Shown piece after piece: positions 42,033 to 55,007 of a stretch of DNA of 64,000 nt (the first letter of the stretch is position 1; each line of letters starts with the position of its first letter). Origin of the DNA: Aralia elata (taxonomy: Eukaryota > Streptophyta > Magnoliopsida > Apiales > Araliaceae); NCBI GenBank assembly GCA_034770075.1, contig CM068379.1, positions 23,745,506-23,809,505 of the forward strand. The letters are read 5' to 3'. Made by a program: the position numbers and the translations under genes. The notes under the pieces are model-generated. The model did not search any database and was not told the origin of the DNA. It saw only the letters and a list, made by a program, of their open reading frames with translations.

Positions 42033-44486
42033 ATGGATGATCATTTAGAGGATGAAGTACGGGGTAATGATGAATGTGGTGATAATGTAGACAATACTAA
42101 CATGGATGTAGAGGATAGGAAAATTGAAGGGGAGAGAGATGAGTTAATAGAAGAAGTTGGAAGCGATGAAGATAGGAAAAATTTTATTTATAATCTGCAA
42201 GTAGCCGACCATTTCAAACCTAGTATTGGAAAAGAATTTCAAATATTAGATGAAGTTAAGGATTTCTACAATGCATATACTAAAGAGGCGGGATTTAGTA
42301 TTCGAAGTTGGGCTACTAAGAAAATTGAAGGAAGTGGTGAAGTGAAAAGGAAAGAGTATGTTTATTTTAAACAAGGTAAGGGAATAACAATAGCGGATGT
42401 CGAAACTAAAAGGCGTCAGGGATCAATAAGAGAGAGCTGTAAAGCAAAGGTTATTATGCTGAAAATAAATTCAGGTGCATTTGTAGTGACCCAATTTATT
42501 GAGGGTCATAGTCACCATTTGGCAACTCCGTCAAAGAAACATTTATTAAGATCTCACCGAAATATTTCGAGTGCGCAAAAGTGTTTGAGTCAACAACTTG
42601 CCATGATAAATATACCCCCACATCAACAATTCAATTTCCTTGGAGTACAGGCTGGAGGGTTTGAAAACATTAGGTGTACACAACAAGATTTATATAATTA
42701 TGAAAGGGATCGACGCAATGAGTTGAAGGGGCCTGACGGAGAAATGTTGGGTGAGTTTTACAAATTAGAAAAGGGCAAGAATCCATCATTCACTTATGAA
42801 ATTAAGGTTGATAATGAACAAAGGATAACACATTATTTTTGGGCTGATACAACCTCTAGAAGGGCATACAGTTTTTTTGGTGATGTCGTCGTCTTCGATA
42901 CGACATACAACACTAATCGCTATGGGATGATTTTTGCACCACTGATGGGAGTTAACAAACATGGTCAAACCATAATTTTTGCTTGTGCATTCTTAAGTGA
43001 TGAGACAACAAATTCATTTGTTTGGCTATTTAACAAATTTTTAGAGGCTATGCCAGGTGATGCCCCTAAAATGATCATTACTGACCAAGATCCTGCGATG
43101 TCTAAAGCAATTTCAGAAACTCTTCCGGATACATTTCATAGATACTGTAGTTGGCACATATTGACAAAATTTTCTGAAAAGCTAGACTCAGTGAAGTATA
43201 ACGCTCACTATAATGAATTTGCCAATTGTATTTGGAATTCAGAGTCTAAAGAAGAGTTTGATTTGACATGGACAGAGCTTGTTGGGAGGAGCGGGTTACA
43301 TGACAACAAATGGTTACAGGCAATGTATGAAATTCGTTTAAATTGGGTGCCTGCTTATTGTAATCATGTTTTCTCGGCCAATATGTCAAGTAGCCAACGA
43401 GCGAAAAGCTCTCACGCATTTTTCAAAAGATATATATCTAAGAATAATTCGCTAGTTGATTTCATGATTCAATTTAATAGGGGACTAGTACGCCAACGTC
43501 AAGAAGAGTTGTTGGCCGATCACAAAGATTTGATTGAGAAGCCTAAAGTGAAGATGAATCATGACTTTTTGTTCCAAATGGTTGATATTTATACTCGTGA
43601 AATGTTTTACAAATTTCAAGATGAGATATGGGATTGCTTGAATTACCGTTTTGAGCTTATCAAGGAGAGTGACAATCAATGCGTGTTTCTAGTTCATAGG
43701 AAAAAAGTGGTCACATGTAGAGTGCGAGAACTTATTTATGACAAAGAATTGGGTTTTGCTTCATGTAGTTGCCACAAGTTTGAGAGTATGGAGATACCAT
43801 GTAGACATGTGCTTGGTTACTTGCAGAAAATGCATGATTTAGACGAATTACCACAACAATACATTTTGAAAAGGTGGACCAAGAAGGCAAACTCCAGCAT
43901 AGTGGTCGATAATGAAAGTGGCATAATGATAAACAGTGACAAAGAATATCTAATCAAGCGGAGTGAATTAATTCAATGTTCTTTGGATGTTATTGATAAA
44001 GCCCTCACAAGCCAAGCAGGAATTAATATTTATAAAGATGCTTTGGCTCATGTACTGGAATCAATCAATCTTGTTGTAGATAGTGGTAAAAGTTCACAAT
44101 GTGGAATTGGTGGAAGTGTCGTCTTCGGGAAGATGAGTTGCAATAAAGAATATGTTTACAATGAACCAAATCAAGTTAGGGCAAAAGGATATGGCAAACG
44201 ACTTAAAGGAGGGAAAGAAAGGGCTTTAGGGAAGGCAAATAACTTAAAGGCTAGACGTTGTCATGGTTGTGGCAAAGTTGGACAATCACATGACAAACGG
44301 AATTGTCCAATGGTTGCACATCGGTAAGTAATATTTATGTAAAAGTTCACTTTTTTTTCTTTCTCAATCTTTAAATGATGTGTGTTATTCTGGCTTTTGT
44401 GTAGGGATTCTCCCGACAATGAAGATGCAACTATATTTTCAAGTTCAGAGGATGAATATGAATATGAAGAACATGGTAGTATATAG
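42033..44486 (+). CDS. MULE transposase, FAR1/FHY3-like (two coding exons, 790 aa)
   Basis: Transposase expected to bind the element's ends and cut them out. An acidic start (residues 1-60) is followed by the FAR1-type zinc DNA-binding domain (ESCKAKV about residue 135, GHSHH about residue 160). The MULE catalytic core has VVFDTTYNTNRYGMIFAPL (first Asp, about residue 290) and MIITDQDPAMSKAI (second Asp, about residue 348), then FHRYCSWHIL. A SWIM zinc finger (CSCHKFESMEIPCRHVLGYL, about residue 583) and a CCHC knuckle (CHGCGKVGQSHDKRNC, near the end) follow. Exon 1 ends at 44323 (donor CG|GTAAGT); intron 44324-44404; exon 2 44405-44486 adds an acidic tail ending EEHGSI. The joined length is 791 codons with stop. 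No internal stop: the only clearly intact large gene in the window. A domesticated host gene is less likely because of the inverted repeats. Confidence 0.9.
44324..44404 (+). other. 3' intron of the MULE transposase gene (81 nt)
   Basis: GTAAGTAATA at the donor and TTTTGTGTAG at the acceptor. Splicing keeps the frame and adds 27 codons. Unspliced, the frame would end just behind the donor. Confidence 0.75.
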
Positions 44487-45681
44487 ACAGATTAAACATG
44501 GTAGTATTTTTGGGATGTCAATATACATGGTGTGTGCTTATCTTTAGTAACTGATACTGTCAATATACTTGTTGATTCAATATTGTCTGGAAGTTCAATA
44601 TTGTACTACTGAATGGTTGAAGTTTCTGTTCTTGCATTATATATCATTTTGATCTTAATTGGGTTTTTTCAAATTTTAGTTCTGGTTGATGTCAATTGCA
44701 GAGTTAAATGTTATATGATGTGTTGGATGCCTGCTCCATTTCTATATTTTACTTTTCTTACAGTTACTAAATTAATTATAGGACAACTATATGTAACATT
44801 ATAGACTAATTAGAAGCTTGGGACAGTGGTTATGTCTTTGTTTTGTCTGGCCTCACTCTTCGGTCAATGCCGAATACTGTTGCTTACAAACCTTTTAGCA
44901 TTTTGTATTATATTATATTATATTAATTTAGTTTAATTTTCTTTAATTAATTATTTAATTAAGTAATTAATTAAGTAATTAATTAATTAAATTAAATTTA
45001 TTTATTTATTTTAAATAAGTTATTTCATTTTATTTTATTTTATTAATTTATTAAAATTAATTTAATTTTCTTTAATTAATTAATTAAATGAATAAAATAA
45101 ATTTAGTATATAACTTATTCTGCCAACTACATTCAGCTTCAGCTGCACCTGCTTGCTTAGACAATGAATCATTTCCAGACAAAAAGGCAGGGCCATGAGT
45201 GGGAACGATGACCCATGTACAGAGATATGTGAACGATGTTCAATGGGGTGATCAATATAACGAGAAACTTGAAGTGGAATACAAAGGCAGGGTCATGAAT
45301 GGGGAAGAACTTTACAGTTAAGCCTTTGGTCACTGATAAAATAGGATAAGAGCATGGAAATGAGTAGTATTTCTAACATTATCTCCATTTTCACAAAATT
45401 GAGCTCACATCAGCCCAATAATCGTAGAATGCCAAAGGTATTAGGCTTCAAGGCGTGTGAGTTTTTTTTTCGTATAACTTTTACTATTATGTATCAACAC
45501 AATGAGATATGCATATAATATAATTAAGCAAAATGGTAGCTAGCTGGAAAGAAAAGGGGTACAAGATAAATGAATATGGCCTAAAAACTGGCAGGAAGAG
45601 GCAAATATCTTCGCCAAAAATGGAAGTCAACAATACCCATATCAGATTTTACAAAACAACTACAATATATTCCTGGATCAA
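44487..45681 (+). other. 3' part of the MULE, no gene seen
   Basis: Probable 3' UTR, then a TTAATTA-rich low-complexity stretch (44895-45110) and unique-looking sequence. It ends at ATCAA (45677-45681), the left TSD of element C. The few short open stretches resemble nothing known. Confidence 0.6.
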
Positions 45682-48600
45682 TGTGACGCCCCCAAATTCG
45701 GGTCTTCTAACCTCGAATTCGGTGCTCACGATACCCAACAACAATCACATTTTCTAACTAATGCAGAATAATAAACATACATTTTTATTGAAATGATAAT
45801 AAAGTCTTACAAATCTCGGTCCTAAGGTTCTTTAACCTTAACATAAAACGTACCCTTAATACAATAAAAGGTTCACTTCATCAAACAACATTCAAGAATA
45901 ACTAGTACATAGGCACTATCGGGCATCTATTCTTGCACCTTCCCTTTTCCTTTGTCTCCTTTAGACGTTTCTGCCTTAGCTGAAAAGAAGATCATGATAT
46001 AGCAAGGGTAAGCAACTAGTTTGCTTAGCAAGTTTATACACAAGGGATATATATCATGAATAGACGGAAATTTCGCTTTCAATGTTCAACAACAGTATAG
46101 AATTGTGAAGAAATATGAATTATCAGTCAACAGTTGAATATTCAAATGATTGAATGCCAATTACTGAGTGGTTTGAAATAACCAAGGACATTTTCCAAGG
46201 TTCTCAACATGTAAGCTGGACCTCTTAAAAAGTTTTGGTGATCGAGGGGATCAGCCTCTCATACCCCGTGATTTATGCATAAACACTTAATAACCAGCAT
46301 TGATATCATGCCTTAAACAAGTTTATCCTTTTCTCAACCAAGAGTTCTTACCATAGCAATTTAATAAGAACAGCTTTTAAAATACCATTGTCTTAACCAA
46401 TTTAGACATGCTGGATCTAGCTGATACAAATAGCATAGATCTATCTGATAAACAATTCATGCTTGAAATAACTTTAATTTACTTTATAGTTCAATCATAA
46501 TAGAATAGGAATTCAATTGCACAAGGTGCGAATCTCAATAATCAATATAGATGTGAATAATCAACAATAATTATTCACTAACATGCTTCGAAAATAATAA
46601 CTCAAGTTTGAGTTAGGGAACTTGCAATAATGTAAGAAGTTTAGGGTTAGGAACTTGCCTGTATGCTCAGCTACAAATGATTCTATCTTTAACTATTTAG
46701 CCTTGAGGAACCTAATATAGATAATGTGGGTCTATCAATTAGTACTGCGTAGTTGTACGCCGATACACTTATTTATGCTATTTATGTAACAATTAAGCAG
46801 TCCACATAACACACAGTAAATAAACTATAGTAAATCCTCTAAGGCACTTAATTGACTTTTAGGTTGATGGTTTAATTAATCAACCATGTATCCCTTAAGT
46901 AATAACCACTTATTAAACCCTTAAACAATTAATTATAATTGTTTAATTAATGTGTTATTTAAAATCTCCTTATTTATTAACTTTACCTTCATTTAATTAC
47001 TATTTAATATTTGTTAAACTGTAATTAATTATCTTTAGTTACTAATAATAGTAATTAATAACTAATTATATTTACTCATTATTTAATTATTAATTAAATA
47101 ATAATTGAATTATTAGTTTTAATCGTCTTTAATTATTATTTAGAATTAAATAGTAATTAACTAGGCTTATTTATTATTTAAGCTAATCAAATAATAAATA
47201 ATTAATTAGTGAGTAAGAATTATCTTTAGTTATTATCTAATAGTAAATAATAACTAATTAGGTTTATTCATCAATTAAAGTTAATCAAATAATTATTAAT
47301 GAACTTATCTTTAGTTATTATTTAGTAATAAATAATAACTAATTAGGTTTATTTATTATTTAAAGTTAATCAAATAATAAATAATTAATTTACAATTCTT
47401 AATCATTGTTTAAAATAAATAAATAAACAATTTACTATACATGAAAAATATAATAGCATATAAGGCTATTATTTTATTACTTCTTATTCATACTTAATTA
47501 TTATCTAATAATAATTAAATATTTATTGTTTATTGATAAATACTTTATTCATACATAATTATATATGTAGTGGCTTTATTTATTATTATTATTAATTAAA
47601 TAATAATTAAATATTTATTATCTTTATTTATTATTTATTGATAAATAATAATTAATTAACTTACTAATTTTATTTATTAGTTGTAATAGCTAATTAGTTT
47701 ACAAGTGTATTATTAGCTTCCATTAATAACCACTAGTTAAGCTAATGACAGTACATTTGGTTCACAGTTGGCTCCATTGAATTACACAATTTATTCAAAC
47801 AATTCAGTTGTGGTACACTCAGTTAATGGTTTTGTGTTGCCAAGATCATAGTTACAATGATATCCAGCCCCCAAATTTTATCCCAAACATTTACCCAACA
47901 CATTAGGCAAAAGAACTCCCAATTGTTTTACCAAAATTCTCAGTTCTAGTATTAGCCATAATACCCACATAAACTAAAAGTTGATTCCTGTAAACAATAT
48001 GTATCAACTACATGATTATCACCAAACGAGACAACAACCTGCAATTAACCCCAATGTTCATACAACACAATACCAGGTTCCCAACACAAAATTAACACAG
48101 TGCAGTGCAACCTAAACAAGATTTAACACAACCCCCTAATACAGGGTATATCAACCAATATACTTCCCAATCACAATACCAGATTTTTAAATCAAATAAA
48201 CCAAACAAAATATAATACAATTCCAAAACGATGTACATTAAAATCACTACCGTTAGCTGCTGGAACCTTTAAGGTTCATTATCCACAATGTCCCAACAAC
48301 AACAAAGATATCAATACCAGATTTTAACTCAAATGACATACTACAGTGCAACACAACAAAGTACAGAGGAAAGAAATTTCAAAACCAAAACAGAACACTA
48401 TCGCGGTAGTTCAAATAACCCAGTGCGATACCTTGGTTCGAACGAATTTCCCTTGTTTCTTTCCACTCTGCGACGTTTCTCTCTTGCCGTGGCTCTTTCT
48501 CAATTTTGAAAGCAAAATTCGTAGCAGCTTCCTAGGGTTTGGGGAAATTTAATTTATAGTAACTCACTTACCCAGTTAACTGAGTATTACCCAAATGATT

Positions 48601-49561
48601 GTTCAAAGACCATCGGTCGGAAGGGGGCAGCGACGGGACTCGCCGACTGGCCTTGAGCCGCGTGCGCTGACACCGGTCGTGTCGCCGAACTCCTGGACCC
48701 CTTGGTCCGAACGTCGAACGACCGGTCGTCCGCTTCAGTCCTTGGATAGCCCGCTGGTTCCTCACGCCGTCGCCGGCGCATGCCTGGCGACTCTCCTTCC
48801 CATCACTCGCCCTTGTCCCGTCTGATTGCCAGCCCTAGCGACCCCCATCTCTGATTGCTCGATCTCGACTGATTTGAGCTGCTAGGGTTTGATTCCATTT
48901 GGTCGCTTATCTGAATTGAGAGATTTGCTTGGTTATCCTAAATCTAATAACCGGTATATTGCCCCCAAACTTGTGGATCCGCCCGTTGCCAAGACCCAAC
49001 CCAACCGAAAATGAAATTGGGCTTAACCCATCTGAAATTAAATCAACTCGGCCGAAAAGAAGGGAAATGGATAAGGATTGGGCTCAGCCCATTTGGTTCG
49101 GCCCACAGAGACATAGAAAGGATATTGGGCTCAATTAAAACTTGGGTTCAGTCCAATAAGTAAAAACAATGGGTCAATCTAAATAAAAGAAAAATGACCC
49201 CAAATTAAATTAACCACATTGCATTTCTAATATTCTAAATCAAATAACTAAACCAATTAATTATTTATTTAAAATATTTATTTTAACCATAATTCTGTAT
49301 TTGAATTATTTTAATCCGATAATGATAAAATCATTTATTTAATTTCTCCAATTTTCTTGCCAATCAATTGCTAGGGTTAACTCATTAATTTATTCAACTA
49401 TTAGTAAGCCCCTTTAATGCAACGAAAATCATGGGGCCATACCTTTATATAATTAAATAATAATCCCTACATGGATCCAATTAAATTCGTAAAATTAAAT
49501 AAAACGAATTTCATATATTAAAATAATTCAATACAATGTTTGGAAATTCCTGGACATTACA
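45682..49561 (-). repeat. 3' LTR of element C (3880 bp)
   Basis: On its own strand it starts TGTAATGTCCAGG and ends GGGGGCGTCACA. It contains an extreme A/T low-complexity zone (46870-47690), a GC-rich zone (48595-48850) and a TATA-like CTATAAATTAA near 48548-48558 on the minus strand. The plus-strand open stretches in the GC-rich zone are not conserved as proteins between the two LTRs and are not genes. Confidence 0.95.
46870..47690. repeat. A/T-rich low-complexity tract with repeated ATCTTTAGTTATTAT units
   Basis: Almost only A and T. Units like ATCTTTAGTTATTAT...AATAATAACTAATTAGG recur near 47040, 47220 and 47310, with TTAATTAAATAATAATTAA palindromes between. The same tract is in the other LTR at 56400-57220. 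Confidence 0.8.
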
Positions 49562-49574
49562 TCCTCTCCCCCTT
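49562..49574 (-). other. Polypurine tract of element C
   Basis: On the minus strand AAGGGGGAGAGGA directly precedes the LTR start TGTAATG. Confidence 0.85.
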
Positions 49575-49608
49575 ATAAAAATTCCGTCCTCGGAATTTCG
49601 ATCTAAGG

Positions 49609-50649
49609 TTACTCAAACAACTGGGGGTAATTCGCTCTCATCTTCTCTTCGAGTTCCCATGTGGCTTCTTCCACCGCGTGATTCCTCCAGAGAACTTTAA
49701 CAGAATGAATGGTTTTATTCCTCAATGTTTGCTCCTTCCTATCAAGTATCTGGACAGGAATCTCCTCGTACGATAAGTCCTTCTCGACTTGAATTGGCTC
49801 ATAGGAAATAACATGCTTGTAGTCTGGCTTATATGGACATAACACTGATACATGAAACACGTTGTGAATGTGCTCAAGCTCAGGGGCTAATGCTACCTCG
49901 TACGCCACTTTGCCTATTCTCCTTAATATTTCAAAAGGTCCTATGAACCTAGGGCTCAGCTTGCCCTTCTTCCCAAAGCGGATCTTCCCTTTCCAGGGAG
50001 ATACCTTCAAAAATACATAGCTGCCAACTTCAAAGTCTCGTTTCTGACGATGTAAGTCAGCATACTTCTTCTGACGATCCTGGGCTGCTACTAACCGCTG
50101 TCTTATTACTTTAATGATTTCCACGGTTTGTTGTACCAATTCTGGTCCCAACAATCTCCGTTCACCAACTTCATCCCAACACAACGGCGTTCGACACTTC
50201 CTTCCATATAACGCTTCGTACGGTGGCATACCGATGCTAGCGTGATAACTATTGTTGTAAGCGAACTCTACCAAGGGCAAGTGGTCGTCCCAGCTGCCAC
50301 CTAAGTCCATCACAACTGCCCGGAGCATATCCTCTAAGGTTTGAATTGTTCGCTCACTCTGACCATCAGTCTGAGGATGATACGCCGTACTCATTCTCAA
50401 CTGTGTTCCCATTCTTTCCTGCAGACTTCTCCAAAAATTTGACGTGAAGCGCGGATCTCTGTCAGACACAATAGATACTGGCACTCCATGTCGCGATACT
50501 ATCTCCTTCACATAAAGTTTCGCCAACTGTTCCAATTTGTACCTGATCTTGATCGGTAGAAAGTGGGCAGACTTGGTCAAACGATCTACGATCACCCAGA
50601 TGGCGTCTAGACCCTTTTGTGTTGTCGGGAGTCCTACCACAAAATCCAT
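49609..50649 (-). pseudogene. Integrase core and chromodomain of element C
   Basis: Open for 346 codons. Catalytic D in MDFVVGLPTTQKG at the start, D in IVSDRDPRFTSNFW (about residue 60) and E in HPQTDGQSERTIQTLEDMLR (about residue 90). Then GMPPYEALYGRKCRTPLCW, the linker KIRFGKKGKLSPRFIGPFEI and the chromodomain at the end (SVKVLWRNHAVEEATWELEE), which in this lineage steers insertion toward chromatin marks. Its zinc-binding part is in the preceding segment, from which it is separated by a frameshift and two stops at 50650-50687, so it would not be made as part of the polyprotein. Confidence 0.92.
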
Positions 50650-50687
50650 AGTGATGTGCTCCCACTTCTACTCGGGAATCTCTAAGG

Positions 50688-52376
50688 TTACAACAATCCG
50701 CTCGGCCGTTGGTGCTCTGCCTTGACCCTCTGACAAGTTAAACACCGGCTGACGAATTCCGCAACTTCCCCTTTCAAATGCGGCCACCAATAATGTTGAC
50801 GAAGATCTTGATACATCTTGGTGCTACCTGGATGTACCAAAAATCTCGTATTATGGGCCTCCTGCAATATTTCTTCCCTTAAGTCTGGTACATAGGGTAT
50901 CCAGATCCTTCCCTCGAACCTTAGCAGACCTGTGCTGTCAACCTTGAACTTCAACGTTTTTCCTTCCGACAGTTGCTTCTTAATGTCAATGCATTCTTCA
51001 TCAAATTCTTGGGCCTCCTTTATCTTATCCAGTAGAGTCGGACCTATTGTCACGGTGAACAACTTTTTGTCCGTCTCCATTGGATACTTAACTTCCAGTT
51101 CCATGCGTCCAAAGTCCTTTATCAGCTCTGCCTGAGTTGTAAGCCTCATCAATTTCTCTCTGCCTTTCCTACTCAGGGCATCTGCCACTACATTTGCTTT
51201 GCCCGGATGGTACAGAATTTCACAATCGTAATCCTTGATCAATTCTAACCATCGGCGCTGCCTCATATTCAGCTCCTTCTGAGTGAAGATATATTTCAGA
51301 CTTTTGTGATCCGTATATATCTCGCACCTCTCTCCATATAAGTAGTGCCTCCAAATTTTCAAGGCGAACACTACTGCTGCTAACTCCAGATCATGAGTTG
51401 GGTATCCCTTCTCATAGTCCTTCAGCTGGCGTGAAGCGTACGCAATGACCCTGTCGTGCTGCATTAGTACACAACCAAGGCCCTTGTGTGACGCATCACT
51501 GTATACTACAAAACCCCCAGTGTCGTTCGGTAATGCCAACACTGGTGCTTGGCTAAGTCTCTTCTTCAGCTCCAAGAAACTCTCATCGCACTTCTCTGTC
51601 CAAACGAACTTTACCGTCTTTCTGGTCAGATTGGTCAATGGCGATGCTATCTTTGAGAAATCCTGGATGAATCTCCGATAGTAACCCGCTAACCCTAGGA
51701 AACTTCTGATCTCCGTTGGTGTCTTTGGCTGCTCCCAGTTGATAATGGCTTCCACCTTTGCTGGGTCTACCGAAACACCATTACTGTCAATGACGTGTCC
51801 AAGAAACTGCACCCTCTGCAACCAAAATTCACACTTCGAAAACTTTGCATACAGTTTCTCCCTTCTTAATGCCTCTAGGGCAATCCTTAGATGTTCAGCA
51901 TGTTCTTCCTCTGACACTGAATACACCAAGATGTCATCGATGAATACTACCACGAACTTGTCCAAATACTGCTTGAACACTCTGTTCATCATATCCATGA
52001 ATGCCGCTGGTGCATTTGTCAGTCCAAATGACATAACCAGGAACTCGAAATGTCCATAACGAGTTCTGAATGCCGTCTTCGGGATATCCTCCTGCCTCAC
52101 CCTTAGTTGATGATAGCCCGTCCTTAAATCAATCTTCGAAAAGTATTTCGCTCCCTTGAGTTGATCAAACAGATCGTCTATCCTGGGCAGCTGATACCTA
52201 TTCTTAATCGTAACTTTGTTCAACTCACGGTAGTCGATACAAAGCCTCATCAAGCCATCCTTCTTCTTTACGAACAGAACTGGCGCTCCCCATGGTGACA
52301 CGCTCGGTCTGATATAACCCTTGTCTAACAGTTCCTGCAATTGCACCATCAGCTCTTTCATCTCTACTGGTGCCAT
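50688..52376 (-). pseudogene. RT, RNase H and integrase zinc domain of element C
   Basis: Open for 562 codons. RT: SPWGAPVLFVKKKDGLMRLC, FSKIDLRTGYHQLRV, MSFGLTNAPAAFMDMMNRVF, catalytic VVFIDDILVYS (about residue 145), SFLGLAGYYRRFIQDFSKIA. RNase H: FVVYSDASHKGLGCVLMQ (about residue 290), THDLELAAVVFALKIWRHYL, YTDHKSLKYIFTQ, GKANVVADALSRK. Integrase zinc region: HNTRFLVHPGST...CLTCQRVKAEHQRP. It is bounded upstream by TGA 52377-52379 (CGA to TGA, sister reading R) and downstream by TAA plus a one-base loss near 50685. Between the two ends it is undamaged. Confidence 0.93.
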
Positions 52377-52642
52377 TCAGAAAGGCGCTTTGGATATCGG
52401 TGCCGTCCCGGGTACCAAGTCAATCACAAATTATATCTCTCTATCTGGCGGCAATCCCGGAATTTCATCTGGAAAGACATCAGCGAATTCCCTTACGACG
52501 GGTATCTGACTCAGTTCACCCTCGACTCGTCGAGTGTCCACCACGTGAGCCAAATAACCTATACAACCCTTCTGAAGCAATCTCTTTGCTTGCATCATCG
52601 TCAGGCAACAAGATTATCTTGGCGATTTATTACCATAGAACA
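52377..52642 (-). pseudogene. Protease-RT linker of element C, frameshifted
   Basis: The reading IPVVREFADVF / DEIPGLPPDREI-type linker typical before chromovirus RT can be recognised in pieces, but frame changes occur near 52640 and inside this stretch. Confidence 0.65.
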
Positions 52643-53332
52643 CTACCTTCGATTTACTTGGAGTCTCCAGGTGTACGCACTTTTCTTATAGTTAATGACC
52701 GCTCCGTGACTCGCTAACCAATCCATTCCAAGGATTACATCAAATTCTCCAAGACGAATCGGTAGCAAATCCACGTTAAGCTTAAACCCTCTCAATTCAG
52801 CACAACAATTCTTATAAATGTAGTTTACGGGTATAATCTCTTTGTTCGCTACTTCTACATTCATCGGGTGTTCTAACAGTTCACTAGGTAAATTAAGTCT
52901 TTGAGCAAATTCATCAGAAACAAAAGAACATGAAGCTCCCGAATCAAATAACACATAGGCATCTATGTTGTTGATTGGAATAATACCTGACACCACCTCT
53001 CTGGATGCCACAGCATCTTGTACTGTCATGTTGAAGGTCCTCGCTCTTGGCTTATTTGGCTGGGTTGGTCCTCCACTGGTTGCCCTTGAGTTGTTGCCCC
53101 TATTGCCGTTTCTGCCTTCCATGTTTCTCTTCCGGGGACATTCCTTGCTCCGATGTCCTATCTCTCCACAATTGAAGCAACCTCCCTTCTTCGCCTTAGG
53201 ACAATTGGGCGAGATATGCCCTTCTTGTCCACAGGTATAACAAACCATCTTTCCCTTCATGCACTCTCCCGAGTGACCCTTTCCGCAATTCCCACACACC
53301 TGCCTTTTCTGCTGTATGCTCCCTTGCTGCAT
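52643..53332 (-). pseudogene. Zinc knuckles and protease of element C
   Basis: Three CCHC-type knuckles near the start: CGNCGKGHSGEC (degenerate), CYTCGQEGHISPNC and CFNCGEIGHRSKEC, which would bind the RNA genome. After a Gly/Asn/Arg-rich stretch comes the protease with FDSGASCSFVSDEFA (active-site DSG, about residue 130), and LGEFDVILGMDWLASHGAVI. The frame leaves the normal protein near KKSAYTWRLQ and ends at 52643. One stop at 53357 separates it from gag. Confidence 0.9.
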
Positions 53333-53356
53333 TTCAGAATTGCTACCCCCACTGCT

Positions 53357-54127
53357 CTATTGACGCTTCTTGTTATTGCTGCCACCACTGCTAACATTCA
53401 CATTTCCTCCTTCTACCTTCTTTTTGTTCCTTTCCCGATTATATTTTGAAACCGCTTCACTACCACCTTCAGCAATGAGAGCTTTCTCCAACAAGGTTGA
53501 GAACGATGTAATTTGCAAAACCGCTACCTTGTTGTAGATCCACGACTTTAATCCATTCTCGAACCTCCTTGCCTTCCTCACCTCAGTGTCCACCTGATGT
53601 GGGGCGAATCTAGCCAATTCATTGAATTTTGTAGCGTACTCTAACACTGACAAATTTTCTTGCTTCAATTCTAGAAACTTTATCTCCATTTTTGCCTGCG
53701 TACTCTCAGGAAAGTAATTCTCGAAGAACAACGTGTTGAAAGCTTCCCACGCCACGACTCCAGTTCCAGCTTTGTTCTGATTGGCTTCCCACCAAAAGTT
53801 AGCCTCACCTTTCATTAGGTAGGTAGCAAAAACTGTCTTCTGCTCCTCAGCGACTCTAGCAATGACAAAGGCCTTTTCAATCTCCTTTATCCACGACTAG
53901 GCCTCTATCGGGTTCGTTGTTCCTCTAAACTCCGGAGGCCCTACTGCCTTGAAGTCTTTAAAATTGGCTAAGTGGTTGCCTGCCTAGTTTCCTGTCGTAG
54001 TGGTTTGATTCCGCAAGGCTTCTGCCATCATGTTCACAAAATATTGCATTGGGTTTGGTGGAGTTCCCTCTACATTGTTAACTGACTCTTCAATCCCTTG
54101 GTTTCGTAGGATTCGTCTGGGCGGCAT
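53357..54127 (-). pseudogene. Gag of element C, with stops
   Basis: The likely start ATG is at 54127 (MPPRRILRNQG). Stops follow NQTTTTGN and NPIEA. The capsid part is then open from 53815: MKGEANFWWEANQNKAGTG, WEAFNTLFFENYFPESTQAK, EYATKFNELARFAPHQV, RFENGLKSWIYNKVAV. It ends at the TAG after SNNKKRQ (53357), behind which the frame goes on into the zinc knuckles. Confidence 0.9.
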
Positions 54128-54644
54128 TATCTGTTTAAGCAAACCTTAACACGTTACTCGGGCTTCCTTAAAACATAAGTATTCAGCATGTAATACAATA
54201 ATCACATGACTCTTGTGTGGGAGTTTTAGATTACCCAACCTCGGAAATTCTGCTTTCCCGATTAGTGATTTAAGTTACTAAGATACCGATTCAGTTTTAC
54301 TGAATTAACATAATCATTGCATAAATGGTATATCAAGTAAAATTCTCAAGCACATACCATAGTAATGCATCTATATTCATATACCGACTTTAGCGCCTTA
54401 CACGTTTATCACAGGCATATTGTCATAATTGCTACCATCCCATTTAATATAACAAAAGGTGGGATTCACTTAAACCATTCTTTCCTACCTACATAATTGG
54501 GAAGTACATCCTACATACGAACTACCTCGCACCTGCTGAGGTTAATACAAACTCTAGTAAATCAAATGGTAGTACCAATAACACTGCTCAAGGCATAACC
54601 ACCCACTTCTAACTATCCCCTTAGGGACACAAGGTGAATACAAT

Positions 54645-55007
54645 TTAACGCTTGCTCTCGCTACTGGAGGGCAGATCCATCCATTTGGCATCGAACTGCC
54701 TAAAGACGATGTCTAAGGCTCGCTCCAAATCAACTATCTTCGCATCCTTAGCCTTCACCTCATCTCTCAACTGTCTTAACTATAGCTCTCTCAGCCGCAG
54801 CCTCCCTTGCAACTCGGCTAACTCAGCCTGGGCCTGATAAGCAGCGTCCTTGTACTGCTGTTCAGAAATCTGGTGGATGTGGTTCTGCGCCTCTAATTGT
54901 TCAGCCTCTACCTCTAGCTCGGTGTTCCTTGCTAGCAAGTTTCTTACTACCTCAGGCTCTATGGGCTCCTGGTTAACTGAAAGGCTATCTTGACGCTCGT
55001 CCGACAT
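54645..55007 (-). pseudogene. Small coiled-coil ORF upstream of gag in element C
   Basis: From MSDERQDSLSVNQEP to the stop at 54645 the frame reads 120 codons with a single TAG at 54778-54780. Heptad-like stretches (NLLARNTELEVEAEQLEAQN, AELAELQGRLRLREL, LRQLRDEVKAKDAKIVDLER) predict a coiled coil. I recognise no family. It sits between the PBS and gag, a place without a standard ORF in Tekay elements that I know of. Confidence 0.55.

Noticed and set aside
42033..44486. Reading the FAR1-like gene as a host transcription factor (FAR1/FRS family)
   Set aside because: It lies within about 192-bp terminal inverted repeats and a 9-bp duplication, so a transposase is the simpler call; domestication cannot be excluded without synteny.
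48595..48825. Arg/Pro-rich frames in the GC-rich part of the C LTR
   Set aside because: Frame and length change between the LTR copies (compare 58122-58409); GC-rich sequence lacks stops by chance.
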